DNA from: Paraspadella gotoi
Lineage: Eukaryota > Chaetognatha
Direction: 5' to 3'
DNA length: 64,000 nucleotides
Assembly (NCBI GenBank): GCA_051294375.1
Contig: CM119263.1
Span: forward strand, 13,408,414 to 13,472,413
The translations under genes were made by a program, and so were the position numbers. A model generated the notes under the pieces. That model had not been told where the DNA came from. It saw nothing but the letters and a program-made list of their open reading frames with translations, and ran no database searches. Positions 12,126-25,106 of this stretch are shown here, in pieces (positions within the stretch are counted from its first letter, which is position 1; the number at the start of each line of letters is the position of its first letter).

Positions 12126-12816
12126 TCTCTTCTTCTCTCTCTCTCTTTCTTATTCTCTTCAATTCTCTTATCTCGATAATTCCTCGATAAAAAAAAAATC
12201 CCAACATTCATTTCCGAAAAATCCTACATCGAGGTTAAGAACATAGATAAACCGACATGAACGATGACGAGATGACAGAGACGTGATGAGACGATGAGAC
12301 ATGTGCGGAAAACAAGATGACGTATAACGACGATGACGACGTGATGCGACGACACGATAACGAGTAGACTGATGCGACGATAGATGACGATATGACGACG
12401 ATAGACCGATTGACGGATGACGTGACGAGATCGACTCGCGAATAATGACCGATTATAACCAAGAAAATTCTTTGGAAAATATAGAGGAAATGAACTCATT
12501 GCCAAAAAAACCAAATTACAACACACACAATACAAAAAATAATGAAGAATATTTTTTAACTAATTACTTTTTACAAATGTACCCGAAGAGAAATGTTACC
12601 AAAAAAAAAAGAAAGGGAATCAATAAATTTCGATTAAAAACTTAAACTCCGATACTTTCGTCCTTTTCTTCTCCAGTCTCTTCCCCCCCCCCCCGTCTCC
12701 TCGTCTCCTCATTTTGTTTCTCTGACGCGGTTGACACTTTTTATCGACGCTTGTATTGCTCTTATCTACGACGCCGCCATCTAGCTTCTTTCTTTCTTTC
12801 TTTCTTTCTTTTCTTT

Positions 12817-12871
<55 letters not shown>

Positions 12872-14875
12872 CTCTTTTTTCTTTCTTTCTCTTTTTCTTA
12901 TTCCNNNNNNNNNNNNNNNNNNNNNNNNNTTTTTTTTCCTTCTTTCAGTCATTCTTTCTTATTGTTTCTCTCTTCTGCGGCTTCGCGCGTTTTCGGCGTC
13001 GCGCGCGTTTTTGGTTCTGTGTGGAGAAAAGGTGGAAACTGGGGCACTAAGGGTTTGTCCCTGTCTGGTGGTTGGAGTTTGTTCGATGGAGTAAGATGAT
13101 AATTTGGAGATTCTGCATGTTCACGTCATTGAAGAGTAAAAGGAAAAAAAAACACAAAATCTAACTTTTTAAGTTTGAATTCTCGGCCACATATTTCGTG
13201 CCTCGTCTTCGAAACTCTCGTGGTGAAAAGAGGACGTTGGCGAATTTTTTTTTTTTTTTTCGTGATCCGATTATCGGCGTCTTTTACCTCGTTAGCGCCG
13301 CTCACGAGAACGTCGAAGACGAAGAGGCGACGACGCCGCGTTGCGTGACGCCGTTTCGATCGGAAGCGGAGAGAGCCGATTGCGGCGTCATCCGGCGGAA
13401 GATCGGCGCCGGTCGGGAATGAGGGGCGTCGTTATGGGAAGAGGAGGCTCCCGGGAGCGGGGAGCGTGAGCGGGGGGATGTCGGGAAGACAGAAAAGGGT
13501 ACGGTCTGGGAATCGTGAAGGGTTGTAGTACATAGATTTGCCCTGAAGAGTGGAGCATTTTTTGTGGGTTTTGGGCTTCGCTTCGTTAGGTGGATATATC
13601 GAGAATTCTTGTTGAGAAAAGTAGAGGATCAGAAAGCACTGGTTTAATAAAAGAGCGAGACGCTCTTCTACGTGGATATTAGGGCAAGGATGACGGGGGA
13701 AAGCGGGTCGTTCGCGAGTGCCGTCGAGTTCGGCAGAGCGATAATCGGATATGAGTTAATGATCGAAGCGGTACAGAGAGGATGGAAAGTCGGGCAGGGT
13801 GGGACAGAGGGTGTGAGGAATGTAGCAGATGAGGAAGTCTTGGGAGAATTGATCGAGAAACAGGTTAAAAAAAAAAACAAACTATAACGTTTTAAATAAC
13901 TTTCCAAAACAGATTGCGAATGATAATAAAATAAGTAGATATAAGCTGGTTTCGAAATCCGTCAGCGGAAGGGTTTGGAAATGGAAATAGTAGCTCGAAC
14001 CGTTGGGGAGGAGGGGAGAGAGAATTTTGGATACGGAAGAGTTGGCGGCAAATGACCTGAAGCTAAAGGTAGAGAGAGAAACCGAGGGAGAATTTCCCAG
14101 AATTTCGGTTATAAAAACGTTTGGCGGCGTTTTGAACCGCGGTCGAGTCCGCCGGGACCGGAGGAGGTAATTCCGTTCGAAAGTGGAATGTTTCAATGTG
14201 TCCGGGAGGAACCAGTTGTAAATTTAAAGCCCGCTCTTTTTTCGGCAGGATTAATTTTTGTTTTTTTTTGTTGTAACATGTTAGCACATTTGATAGCTTC
14301 ATCGTCTGGTTTTTTTGCAAAATTATGATGAGTTAATCAGTGAACAAGTTGTTATCCAGTTAACAAGTTAAGGATGAGATTACAAGTTGATAACAAGTTG
14401 TTAATCAGTTAATAAGTTCATTACTATTTTACAAGGGCTTCGAAGGTTTTTTCTCTGGTAAGTATGAAAGTAAAAAAAATTATCTGCAACATAGTAATGT
14501 CCCCGGAAGTTCTTAGTATTCAAAAAACGTGAAAAAGAAAGAAAACCTTCACCGCACAAACCCACCACTTCATCACGGTCATAAATCCCTCGTGGAGGTC
14601 CAGAGAAACCCAGATTCAAAAATTAACCCTAATTTATTCAAGATTCCCACGAAAAATGGGGGAAAACAAACTCATTAGGCGTGGTCTCCCGTCAGAGTGT
14701 CAAGTGTATTTCCGATTCAGAAAAGGCAAAAAAAAAAAAAAGGAGAGGGGACGAAAGAAGCGCGAGTCCGTAATTTGAATGAAAAGCGAGTAAATTACTC
14801 GGAACAATTGTTGATTTACTCATGAGAGGCCGATTATGATAACGATATCTGGCGAGCACCACCCTTGTTTGGGTT
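9437..14875. repeat. Duplicated block A, copy 2
   Basis: The direct repeat of 1-5432 at a period of about 9.44 kb. It has the same order of landmarks: GAC tracts, GCCAT cluster, 22-bp CCAAT repeats (10525-10590), GA tract (11341-11423), CT tract (12055-12150), TTTC tract (12785-12900) and a 25-N gap (12905-12929). Single-base indels separate it from copy 1 at high density. No gene is recognised. Confidence 0.85.
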
Positions 14876-15004
14876 GAGAGTAGACCGACATGAATATTTC
14901 ATGTCCCGCGCCGCCGCATAACGAGTCACATCGAAAAAACCCGCGAGTCGGAGAGAGGGAGGGAGAGAAAGAGAGAGAGGAGAGAGAGAGAGGGGAGAGA
15001 GAGA

Positions 15005-15071
<67 letters not shown>

Positions 15072-17470
15072 AGGAAAAAAGGTGAGTGGTGGAGGAAAGG
15101 TTGAATGGTGAGGAAAATTCCTGCGCGTGGGGCAACTCGACAAAGCGGAACCTAAGTGTATTATGTCAATGAGTTAGCCTTATCGTAATTAAACTTCTCT
15201 TAATGGAGTCGTCCGAAAACGGTCGGCGAGTTCGAGCGTCTTAACGTAATCCTCCTCTCTCTTTATAAGTCTTTCTTTTTTTTCTTTATAAGCAATCGGA
15301 CTTTCTTTTTTATTTTATCTGTCCCTCTCCTCAGTATTTAATTTTTTATTTCTCTTTCTCGTGTGCTTTACCTTTTCCATCCGTCTATCTATTCTAATTT
15401 GCTTTTCGTTCTTTGCTTTCTTTTTTTCCTCTTCGTTCTTCGCTGTAAAAAAGTATGAAACGGAGTTTTTTTTATATGAACAGTCGGGATTTACGAGAGT
15501 CGTGATTCGCCTTGACAACGCTCGTCCGCCAACCCAGTCTTTCGCTAGCCGCCTTAAGCTAACGCCCTTGAAAACAAGCGCAGCGCTTTAACAAACGCGT
15601 CGCTTGGAGGGCCGAGTTGAAGCGGGTAAAAAATGAATTTTTATCTGGAACTAAAATTGAAGCACACAAAAAAGAAACACGGTATAGTAAAGAATAAAGA
15701 AATAAGCACGAGTGGACTGCCCAAGCAAAAAAAGAATGATGACATCAACAAATAAGGAACATTCATGCATAACTTTGATCTGCCTTTGGCAAAAAGTGAC
15801 GAAAACGTTTTAAGTCGACCAACCGACCTCTTTCGCCCTCTCGTGCCACCGAGAATTTGCATAAAAAACTCGCCCTCGCATCTAAGGCCATCTATCATCG
15901 ATCCATCATAAACGCAATGAACGACATTTCTTCGACGTCTTCGAGGTTGAGCGCGCGAATAGGAAGACGCAGCGAGGAGCAGCGACATCAAAGAGGGAGA
16001 GAGCAGAGAGAGTAGACCGGAAAAAGCAAAAAAAAAAAGGAGAAAGAGAGACGAGAGAGAGAGAGAGAGGGAGAGAGAGAGAGGAGAGAGATGAAGAGAG
16101 AGAGACGAGGAGAAGAGAGAGAAAGAGAGAGAGGAGAGAAGAGAGAAGAGAGAGAGAGAGGGAGTCCACGGGAACGAGAGAAATGTTACAAATAACGCCA
16201 CCGGAGATACGCGTAAAACAGCTGCCCGGTAGAGTCTTCAGACGCAAGACAGATCATGCAAATATTTCTGCTCAGAGAAAGAACTAAAGAGAGGTTGATA
16301 AAAAACAAGCAGAAATAAAATGAATGATGCGTCGGCAGGAGGATGAGGGGAGGTAAGGGTGGAAGGTGAGGTGAAAAAGGGGCGGGTGGCGAAGAACGGA
16401 AAAGACAGGAGAGAGGAGGAGGAGAAGAGGGAGAGAGGGAGAGAAGGGGGAGAGAGGAGAGGAGAAGATGAGAAAGATCATGCGAGGCTGAAGAAGAAGA
16501 AAAATGAGAGATTGGAATGATATTAAGGACGACTTAGGGAGGAAGTAAAAGGAACGGGGAAGGTAGGGGAAATTAAAAAAAGAGGAAGAAGAGCGTAAAT
16601 AGGAGATTTTATCGATCAAAAATGGCGTTCAGAGTAGAGAGAGAGAGAGTTTCGTTAGAGTTTTTGTCCCAAATAATCTATGACGGCGGTACGCCACTCG
16701 AGACGATTTCCCAGTAGGAGCAAGAAGTTAGCGCACGAGGAGAGAGCGAGAGAGAGAGTAGAGAGAGAAGAGAGAGGAGAGGAGATGCGGATTGCTTTAT
16801 GGGTGCAAAGGCTTTTGAGGGCAATGAAACTCATAATACTCAATAATCATGCCCGAAGGAAGAAAAGAACGGGGGGGGGTGAGAGCGGACTCGCACGAGT
16901 GGAGTAGTGGCAGGCGAAGCCAGAGGGCTCGAGAGTGAGAATTGAATCGAAGACAATCGAGAGTCGAGCATAATGGGGGAGAGATCCTCCCTTTTTTTTT
17001 TTACAATCTCCCGAGCGCGGCTGAGAAGAAAGGGAAAAGAAATGAAGGGAAGAGAGAGGATAGGAAAGAGAGAAAAGAATGAAGGAAAGAGGAATGAAGA
17101 AAAGGAAAGGCATGAGGAGACGATGAAAGGTAGAGGAAGGGGAAACGAAGGAAAAGTGAAAATCAACTGCCCGCCGTTTATAGGTTCTCTTCATCTCCAC
17201 CTCGAAAAGAAGTCTCTTTCGCTCTCTCTCTATCTCTCTACTCACTCTCATTCTTTTTCTTTCTCTCACTCTCCCTGGTCGGGTCAAACTCTTCCTCGCC
17301 CATCAAGCCTCTTTCATGCTTAAGCGCGATTGTCGTTGTCGCTTTCAAATAACTGAAGCGTGATTGGTCGGTTAACGCGCCCTAATCGATAACGCTAGGA
17401 TGACGTAATGACTGAATTAGTGGCCGAATTCTCTCCCCCATTTTTTTTCTCTTTCTCTTCTCTTTCTCGT
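14876..17470. repeat. Duplicated block B, copy 2
   Basis: Identical to 5433-8022 except in the GA tract at 16045-16165. It ends at the same base as copy 1, at a gap. Identity here next to heavily diverged block A is hard to explain biologically and points to assembly processing. Confidence 0.9.
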
Positions 17471-17495
17471 NNNNNNNNNNNNNNNNNNNNNNNNN
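17471..17495. other. Assembly gap, 25 N
   Basis: The gap sits at the hinge between block B copy 2 and its inverted copy. The true distance between the arms is unknown. Confidence 0.99.
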
Positions 17496-17530
<35 letters not shown>

Positions 17531-17940
17531 AAAAGGGTAATTAATGCTTTTGATTGGCAAGATTGCCTCGAGGGTCTTCGCTCTTAAAAGAGAGCACCAC
17601 AGTAAAGACTGAACCGAGAATTGATCGAATTTGATTTGGCCAAAGAGAGACACAGAGTGGACAGACGTCAATCTCTGACTTTTTTGAGAGAAGATTGCTG
17701 AAATCCTAAATAAATCGAAGCAGACGAAGCCGCGCTGTACTGTACTTTTTCATCAAATAACGAAAAAAAAAATAATGAAAAAGAAAAGAATGATCTTCGT
17801 CGGACGAGGAGCCTCGTTGTCATGTAAATGCGAACTTAATCGAAGCCGCATCCTCTCTCTCTCTCTCTATCTTACTCTCTCTATCTCTCTCACTCTCTAT
17901 GGAGAAAGAGAACGAGAAAGAGAAGAAGAAAAAGAGAAAA
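17496..17940. other. Spacer between inverted B copies
   Basis: About 445 bp not duplicated elsewhere in the window. It starts with (GA)n (17496-17526) and ends in CT and GA tracts (17852-17945). It contains no open frame I would call, apart from low-complexity ones. Confidence 0.7.
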
Positions 17941-19157
17941 AAAAAATGGGGGAGAAATTCGGCCACTAATCAGTCATTACGTCATCCTAGCGTTATCGAT
18001 TAGGCGCTTCAACCGACCAATCACGCTTCAGTAAAGCGACAACGACCAATCGCGCTTAAGCATGAAAGAGGCTTGATGGGGCGAGGAAGAGTTTGACCCG
18101 ACCAGGAGATGGAGAGAAAGAAAAAGAATGAGAGTGAGAGAGAGAGAGAGAGAGAGCGAAAGAGACTTCTTTTCGAGGATGAAGAGAACCTATAAACGGC
18201 GGGCAGTTGATTTTCACTTTTCCTTCTTTCCCCTTCCTCTACCTTTCATCGTCTCCTCATCCTTTCCTTTTCTTCATTCCTCTTTCCTTCATTCTCTCTT
18301 TTCTCTCTTCCTATCTTCTCTCCTCCCTTCATTCTTTTCCCTTTCTTCTCAGCCGCGCCTCGGGAGGATTGTAAAAAAAAGGGGAGGATTCTCTCCCCCA
18401 TTTCTGCTCGGGACTCTCGATGTCCTTTATTCTTCTCCTTCGCCCCTCTGACTCGCGTCCACTACTCCATCTCAGTCGCCTCCCCCCGTTCTTTTCTTCT
18501 TCGGGCAGATTATGTGAGGTATTATGAGTTTCATTGCCTCAAAAGGCCTTTGCACCCAGCAATTCACGCATACTCGCTCTCTCTCTCTACCCTCTATCTC
18601 TCTGCTCTCCTCGTCTAACTCTCTCTCGGAATCGTCTTGTAGCCGTCATAGATATTTAAAACTCTACGACTCTCTCTCTCTCTACTCTGAACGCCATTTT
18701 TGATCGTAAAAATCTTCCTATTTACCGTCTTCTTCCTCTTTTTTTAATTTCCCCTACCTTCCCCGTTCCTTTTACTTCCTCCCTGAAGTCGCTCCTTAAT
18801 ATCATCAATCTCTCATTTTTTCTCTTCAGCCTTCGCATGATTTTTCATCTTCTCTCCCTCTCTCCCCCTTCTCCCCCCTCTCTCCCGGTCTCTCCCCTCC
18901 CTCTCCTTCTCTGTCTTTATTCCCCGTTCTTCGCCCCACCCCGCCCCTTTTTCCCCACCTTCCACCCTTACCTCCCCTCATCCTCCGCCGACGCATCATT
19001 CATTTATTTCTGCTTGTTTTTTATCAACTTCTTTTAGTTCTTCTCTGAGCAAGAAATATTTGATGATGTGTTTGCGTCTGAAGACGGGCAGCTGTTTTAG
19101 CGACTCGGTGGCGTTATTGAAATTCTCTCGCTTCCCGTGGACTCCCTCTCTCTCTCT

Positions 19158-19221
<64 letters not shown>

Positions 19222-20098
19222 TTTCTTTTCGTCTCTTCTCTGTTTCTCTTTGATTCGGTCACGTTCGTGCGTCTCCTGAATTCGCGCGCGCAACCTCGAA
19301 GACGTCGAAGAAATGTTCGTTCTATTGCGTTTATGATGGAATCGATGAAGATGGCCTGTGGCAGTGCGAGTTTTTATGCAAATTCTCGGTGCAAGAGGGA
19401 AAGGAGGTCGGTTGGTCGACTTAAAAGTTTCTCGTCACTTTTTGCCAAAGGCGAGATCAAAGTTCAATGCATGAATGTTCCTTATTTGTTGATTTCATTC
19501 ATTTTTTTGCTTCGGCAGTCCATCGTCTTATTTCTTATTCATTTCTCATACCTTTTCTTTTTTTTCATTTTCGTTCCAGAAATAAATTCATTTTTTTACC
19601 GCTTCAACTCGGCCTCAAGCGACGCGTTGTTAAAGCGCTGCGCTTGTTTCAAGGGCGTTAGCTAAGCGGCGTAGCAAAGGACTGGTGGCGGACGGCGTTG
19701 CAAGGCGAATCAGACTCGTAAATCCCGACTGTCATATAAAAAAAACTCGTTCATACTTTTTTATTCAGCGAAGAACGAAGAGGAAAAAAAGAAAGCACAG
19801 AACGAAAGTCAAATTAGAATAGATAGCGAGAGGAAAGACAAAAAGAGAAAAAAATTAAATATGAGAGAAAGATAAAATAAAAGAAAGCGATGCTAAAAGA
19901 AAAAAAAGAAAAGACTTATAAAGAAGAGAGGATACGTTAAGAGCTCGATCGCCGGACCGTTTCGGACGATCCGTATTATAAGAAGTTTATAGATAAGCTA
20001 AAATATTACATAATCACTAGTGTTCCGCTTTGTCGAGTTGCCCCACGCGCAGGAATTTTCCTCACCATTTCAACCTTCCTCACTACCTTTTTCCTCCT

Positions 20099-20160
<62 letters not shown>
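17941..20160 (-). repeat. Block B, inverted copy 3
   Basis: The reverse complement of about 15075-17450. For example, the CCAAT/CRE cluster, the octamer and the TTTGCCAAAG segment appear in reverse order. Many small indels separate it from copies 1 and 2. With 14876-17470 it forms a palindrome with arms above 2 kb. It contains a 69-bp CT tract at 19145-19213 and another at 20101-20158. Confidence 0.85.
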
Positions 20161-20163
<3 letters not shown>

Positions 20164-22494
20164 TCTCCCTTCTATCTCTCTCTCTCTCTTTTTTTCCTTC
20201 CCTTTTTCTTACTTTGAAGTCTCATATCTTCTTTTGGCTTTCCTCTCTTCTTCCCAAGCTCCCTTCCTTATTTCTCTCACCCCGTTCCGCACTGGCTCCC
20301 ACCCTCCTCCCCCTCACCTCATCAACTTCCCTTCCCTCCCTCACTTTCGCATCATCTTTCACTTGTTCGTTGCCCGACTCCCGTGAGTTGGAGGTTTGTC
20401 TGAAGTCGACCAAGCTATGGACAAGCGCCAACCCCCGCAGTTTACATACCAATTCAGACTTTACAAAACCCCGCGCTTGCGCAGGACGACGACAGGAGGA
20501 CGACAAGATGAAGACGACGACGGGGACGTCGATGACGAGGAAGAAGACGACGAAGATGAAAACGAGGCTCTCGACGAAGACGACCGACGACAACGGAAAG
20601 CCGACGTACGACGACACAGTTGATGCTTGACAAAGGAAGAAGATTTCAAAGACGACGTACGAAGACGTTGACAGACGATGAGATGAAGTTCACGAAATCG
20701 GCAACGACGAAGACGACAACGTTGAAGACCGACGACGAGGACGACGACGACGAGACCAGACCTTTTTTTTTTCTCCGATGAAAAGAAGAAGAAAAAAATT
20801 GAGAAGAAAAGTTTCTCTCTGCTTCGCTCGCATGCGTTTTGTCGAGGAGATTTTTTTTACTCGGCGATTATTTTCGTTACAAATTTGAATATTAATTACT
20901 TTCTGTGTTTTTTTTTTGTTTTTTTTTAAAATATTAACTGCTTGATATTGATATGTGGAGAAGAGAATATATCTCGAAGAAGGTAAGTTGCGTTGCAACC
21001 GTCGTCTGGGGAGCGAGAGATTAATTCATTACCCCAAACGGAAATTTACTACGCGACTTATTTTTCACTATAGTTACTAAAACGAAAGTTTCTTAACAAG
21101 AATTAACTTATTTGATAACAATTATTTATCGTATCGTATCAATTTTATCTTTTTTTAATTGTTGTGTTTTTTATTTTTTTACTTTCGTCTTTTTTAACCT
21201 TTTGATATTACGCAGGTCCTTTTTTGTGCTCGTGTTTCTTGTTCTCCCTTTTCTTTTTGTCCTTTCCTCTCTTTTGCTTTTCGCCCATTTCTTCTCATCT
21301 TTCCCTTTTTTTGTCTTGCTCTTCGTTCTGGAGAGCAAAGATCATCCACAGTGGAGGCGAAGTGCACACGGATTCCTTGATCTTTGCAATTGAAAGAACT
21401 CTGAAGAAGAAAGACAAAAAAAAAAAAAAAAAGAAAAAAAAAGAAAGAGAAGAAAGAGAAAAAAGTAATTACAAAGAAGAAAAAAAAAGATATAAAAAAG
21501 AAAAACGGGTTACTTAATAGAAAGAAGTAAAAAATACCCAAAACACTAAAAGAAATAATACTCATTTGATAAATGTTATGTATACCGTTAATATGTAATT
21601 ACACTTTTTAATCTCCAAATTTTACTTTAATGGCGTTAAAAAAGTGTATAAATAAAAAACCCCAGTACAATTAGCAATATTAAGTGCAAATGATTTTTCA
21701 CCCATCCCTCTCCTTCTCCATTCATTCCCTCTGCGCTACCTTCCTACTTGGCTACAGATATATTTTTTCCCATTTATATCGCGGAAGAATTATGACTAAG
21801 CCCTCATCTTTGTCTGTCATTATTTTATGAGTCCGACCTCCTGACTTTCCCTTCTCTCTCCCGCTCCTCGTCTCTCTCTCCCTTTTCCTCATTATTATTT
21901 CACGATCGCCCCCGTAAACGAAACCGAGGGCGAGGAGGGGGTTTTAGGGAGAATGACAGATATGACTCTCCCTCCCTCTGGCCTGGCCCCGTCGCCCCTC
22001 TTCTATTTGTGTGATTGGTTGAACGGGCTGTGAAACGGGACAGACTGTTACTTAGGACGTGTTTTGATAAAATATGTCTATTGCGTTATGATTGAATTGT
22101 GAAAGCACATCCCGGTGATGGTGACGAAAAGCTTGCTTCGTACCAAAGAAGAGACTATGACGGAACAAGCTGGCGAATCCGAGTTTCGGTCCGCCAAAGC
22201 ATCGACTTATGTGCGTAGTGAAAGGGAAGAACGGGCATTTTGATCGAGTTCGAAGGCGAAGGCGAAGATTTAACGATCCGAGAGAGCGATGAGAGATTCT
22301 GCATAAGCGCGAGGGTTGGGTTGAGGCGAAGGACGGTGTGAGAACCAGAAAGGGTGCGGTGGCCTTCGTGGGATTCTGGATAAGGACGCAGGTTCGATGG
22401 AGGGAATGGGCGAATACTCGGGAGGGGCCGGAGGTGGGAGTAATTTTTAGAAGATACTTCACTCGGTCCCGCTCTCCGCCCCAAGTCCGCTTTC

Positions 22495-22543
22495 AGCCCC
22501 GCGCCCCGCGCCCCGCGCCCCGCGCCCCGCGCCCCGCGCCCGC
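22495..22543. repeat. (CGCCCCG)n minisatellite
   Basis: About six 7-bp units of CCCCGCG, immediately followed by CGCCCGCGCAG. The copy at 29214-29262 has the same number of units. The G-rich strand has repeated GGGG runs separated by three bases, so a G-quadruplex is possible. Confidence 0.85.
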
Positions 22544-22547
22544 GCAG

Positions 22548-22765
22548 GCACTCCGATTTTTCTTACGGATTTTCCTCTACATGACGACGCGGATGACGAC
22601 GACGCCGTCTATTACGACGATGGTGGACGACGACGACGGAAGTTTTTCTGTCCCGAGTTCGAGTCCCTTGTTTTTCGACGTTCCGCCCGAAAAAATTTCA
22701 TATTACATGATAAAGAGCGAGAATCGAGGGATGGCGGAGTCGGATTGAGAATCAAAGCCAAGTGA
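22548..22765 (+). CDS. Possible terminal exon of unknown protein (doubtful)
   Basis: After the CAG at 22545-22547, one frame is open for 71 codons to a TGA at 22763-22765. It begins hydrophobic, has an Asp-rich stretch, then a basic patch of four Arg, and ends in a charged tail. It has no ATG, so it could only be an internal or last exon. The copy at 29267-29470 carries indels that put the parts in different frames, so the true frame cannot be decided. No family is recognised. Confidence 0.2.
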
Positions 22766-23145
22766 CGCTACGCGACTCGCTTACGCTTTGATCTTTCCGC
22801 GTGTATTTCTTCTTTTTTTTTGAGGAAGAGAGTTAAAAATGATAAAAATGATAGTTTAAAAAAAGGTACGGATGTGTTGACGGTTTAAATTTGTTAATGC
22901 CTTAAATGATGCGAATGTTAAAGATTCGGAAACTGAACTGTATCGTTAACCACTTGCAAACGTTTTATGCCAGAGCCTTCACTTACCCCAGCTTTTTTCC
23001 GTTGCTTACTTTGCGTCAAGAATACTCGACTCCCACTATGGCCTTGATTCCTTACCCTATCTTCGTGCGCCCACCCAACCCAATTCGGCAGGGGTATCGT
23101 CCTCTGAAATTGAGAAATCGATTCTCCCGATTTTCGCCTGCGTCA

Positions 23146-23157
23146 CCGCTAGAGGGC
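23146..23157 (+). promoter_or_regulatory. CTCF-like core site
   Basis: CCGCTAGAGGGC fits every position of the widely used CTCF core CCRSYAGRKGGC. It is followed by GG, not the GC preferred by the insect consensus. It is unchanged in copy 2 at 29843-29854. Confidence 0.45.
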
Positions 23158-24071
23158 GGAGAGGGCGATGCGGAGAGGGGCGGGAGTGGGTTGGCGAGGA
23201 AGAAAAAAAATAGAAAGCGATTTGTGCAACAGATAAGTCTGGTAAGGAGAAAATTTGGAAGAGTTTTATGAGACGATGCAGTTAAGGTTATGATTTTTTA
23301 GTGATTACAGTTTTCGTTTATCAGGTTTTGTTTATTCTGGTCTTTCAGGGGGTAATTTTATCGATAACATTTATAACAGAAAATTCAAAAACATTTTTTT
23401 CTAAATGCAAAATCGGCCAATAAAAAATTTTCTTTTGAACCACGGAGTAAAAAAACAATAGGTCAGGCAATGTAAATCACGTCATTGAGTTCAATCCGTT
23501 CAGGGATATACAAAGGTAACCGAACTTGAAAACATAAGAAAGATTTAAAACAAGTTTGAGCAAACAATGGCCGATCTGTTACGTCATTAGCGTAAGCAGC
23601 TAATCAGATAATTGATTAATTAATTTATTTATTTATTTATTTCATGCTAGCTTTGAATTTAATTTAATTTAAAAAAAAGCGATAATCAAATAGTAAAATG
23701 ATTTTTTTTGTTTTTTTCATCTTTAACTCATTTCACGTTGGACGATTCCATCGAAACTTGATTTCCTGCTCATTCACCACACTGCACCGGACACGCTCAC
23801 TTAAGTGATATTTCTGTTCAGTTCAAAACCGATTTCTTCATAGTCTGCATTTCCAGATTCTATAAATATCGTATTCGTCTTTCTCTCCTCTCCACGGAAC
23901 GGACGTCGCCAAAATAGACATCAATTCCTTCGGCCAAGATTGTAAGGAACCTCGGGGAGGTAGGGGGGGGGCGGAGAGGCATAAGTCATTTCGTGAAATT
24001 AATCCCTATTTGACGCCGAGGTTCCAACGTTAATTGGTAGGTGGCGTTGCCGGAGCGGCGAACCGTTGAAA

Positions 24072-24091
24072 GCGGATTTTGCCGAATCCGC
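24072..24091. other. Short perfect hairpin
   Basis: GCGGATT and AATCCGC are separated by six bases. In copy 2 (near 30768) the arms are intact with a five-base loop. The surrounding 24000-24200 is a mixed-composition, repeat-free segment that may be conserved non-coding DNA. Confidence 0.4.
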
Positions 24092-24731
24092 CTTCGTTTA
24101 ACAGAGCGCGATTTAGTAACGCCCGAAATTATCGCGCGTATCGATATTAGAATGGGGAAGCTCCGCATCCGCGGCGTTTGGACATTTTGCCGGTGGGGAC
24201 GTCTTTAATTAGGCACTTTTAAGGAAATATAGAATGATCTGGGGATTCCGAAATTCGGGAATTCGAGGATATTGGATCTTGATTCCAAATTCGTAATTGT
24301 CTCGGATATTTTATGGACGGTTGCAGTTTTTGGGTTCGAATTTTTATTTTCATCCTATCTTATCAATTTCCAATTATAAAATTTAATTTAAAAAAGAGAC
24401 TAGAACCATCTGAACCGCTTATGGCTGATTACACACTGAGTGATAACGAGATGCTAAATTACATTAAACGTCCGAGTCCTTGTTAAAATTACGATTGGTA
24501 CTTAATTTTTTCGAATCTTCCCGCGAAAATAAGTGTTAAATCCGTCAGCAATTTCTTCCCTCTCGTCACAATCGGACGATTCGGAAGCCGTGTCATTGTT
24601 GTCATCGATGAAACAATTGACGCGGTGGACGCTATTGACGCGCGTATGCCGCAGAACGCGTCACTGATGTCTTTACTTTGATTTCTGTCTTCAACAGTGA
24701 ATATTCATTTGGTTGTGCGGGGTTCCGACCC

Positions 24732-24756
24732 NNNNNNNNNNNNNNNNNNNNNNNNN
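24732..24756. other. Assembly gap, 25 N
   Basis: The gap truncates block C copy 1 in the sequence GGTTCCGACCC, which continues in copy 2 after about 31391. Confidence 0.99.
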
Positions 24757-24911
24757 AAAAAAAAGAAAGACTTATAAAGAGAGAGAGGAGTTAAGGCGAG
24801 CGACGTTTCGGTCGTATTAAGAAGTTTAAGATAACTAAATATTCAAATACTAGGTTCCGCTTTGTCGAGTTGCCCACGCGCAGGATTTTCTCCTACGATT
24901 CAACCTTCCTC
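24757..24911 (-). repeat. Inverted fragment of block B
   Basis: It matches 19905-20090 (itself inverted relative to B copies 1, 2 and 4). It is isolated between two 25-N gaps, so its placement is uncertain. Confidence 0.8.
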
Positions 24912-24936
24912 NNNNNNNNNNNNNNNNNNNNNNNNN
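24912..24936. other. Assembly gap, 25 N
   Basis: Separates the inverted scrap of B from direct copy 4. The left flank reads the end of the B sequence in one direction and the right flank reads it again in the other. Confidence 0.99.
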
Positions 24937-25074
24937 AGCCAGTGCGGAACGTCGGGTGAGAGAAGAGAAGGAAGGGCAGCTTGGAAGGAAGAGAGGAAGC
25001 CAAAAGAAGCATATGAGACTATAAAGTAGAGAAAAAGGGAAGGAAAAAGAGAGAGAAGAGATAGAAGAGGAGAG

Positions 25075-25106
<32 letters not shown>

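Larger units (their letters stand above)
20300..24731. repeat. Duplicated block C, copy 1
   Basis: This matches 27076-31397 in the same orientation, again with mainly one-base indels. It contains an Asp-rich trinucleotide region (20480-20760), A-rich tracts (21415-21510), a (CGCCCCG)n minisatellite (22495-22543), a CTCF-like site (23146-23157), a (TTTA)n tract (23621-23642) and a small hairpin (24072-24091). It is cut off at its right end by a gap; the matching sequence continues past 31397 in copy 2. Confidence 0.85.
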
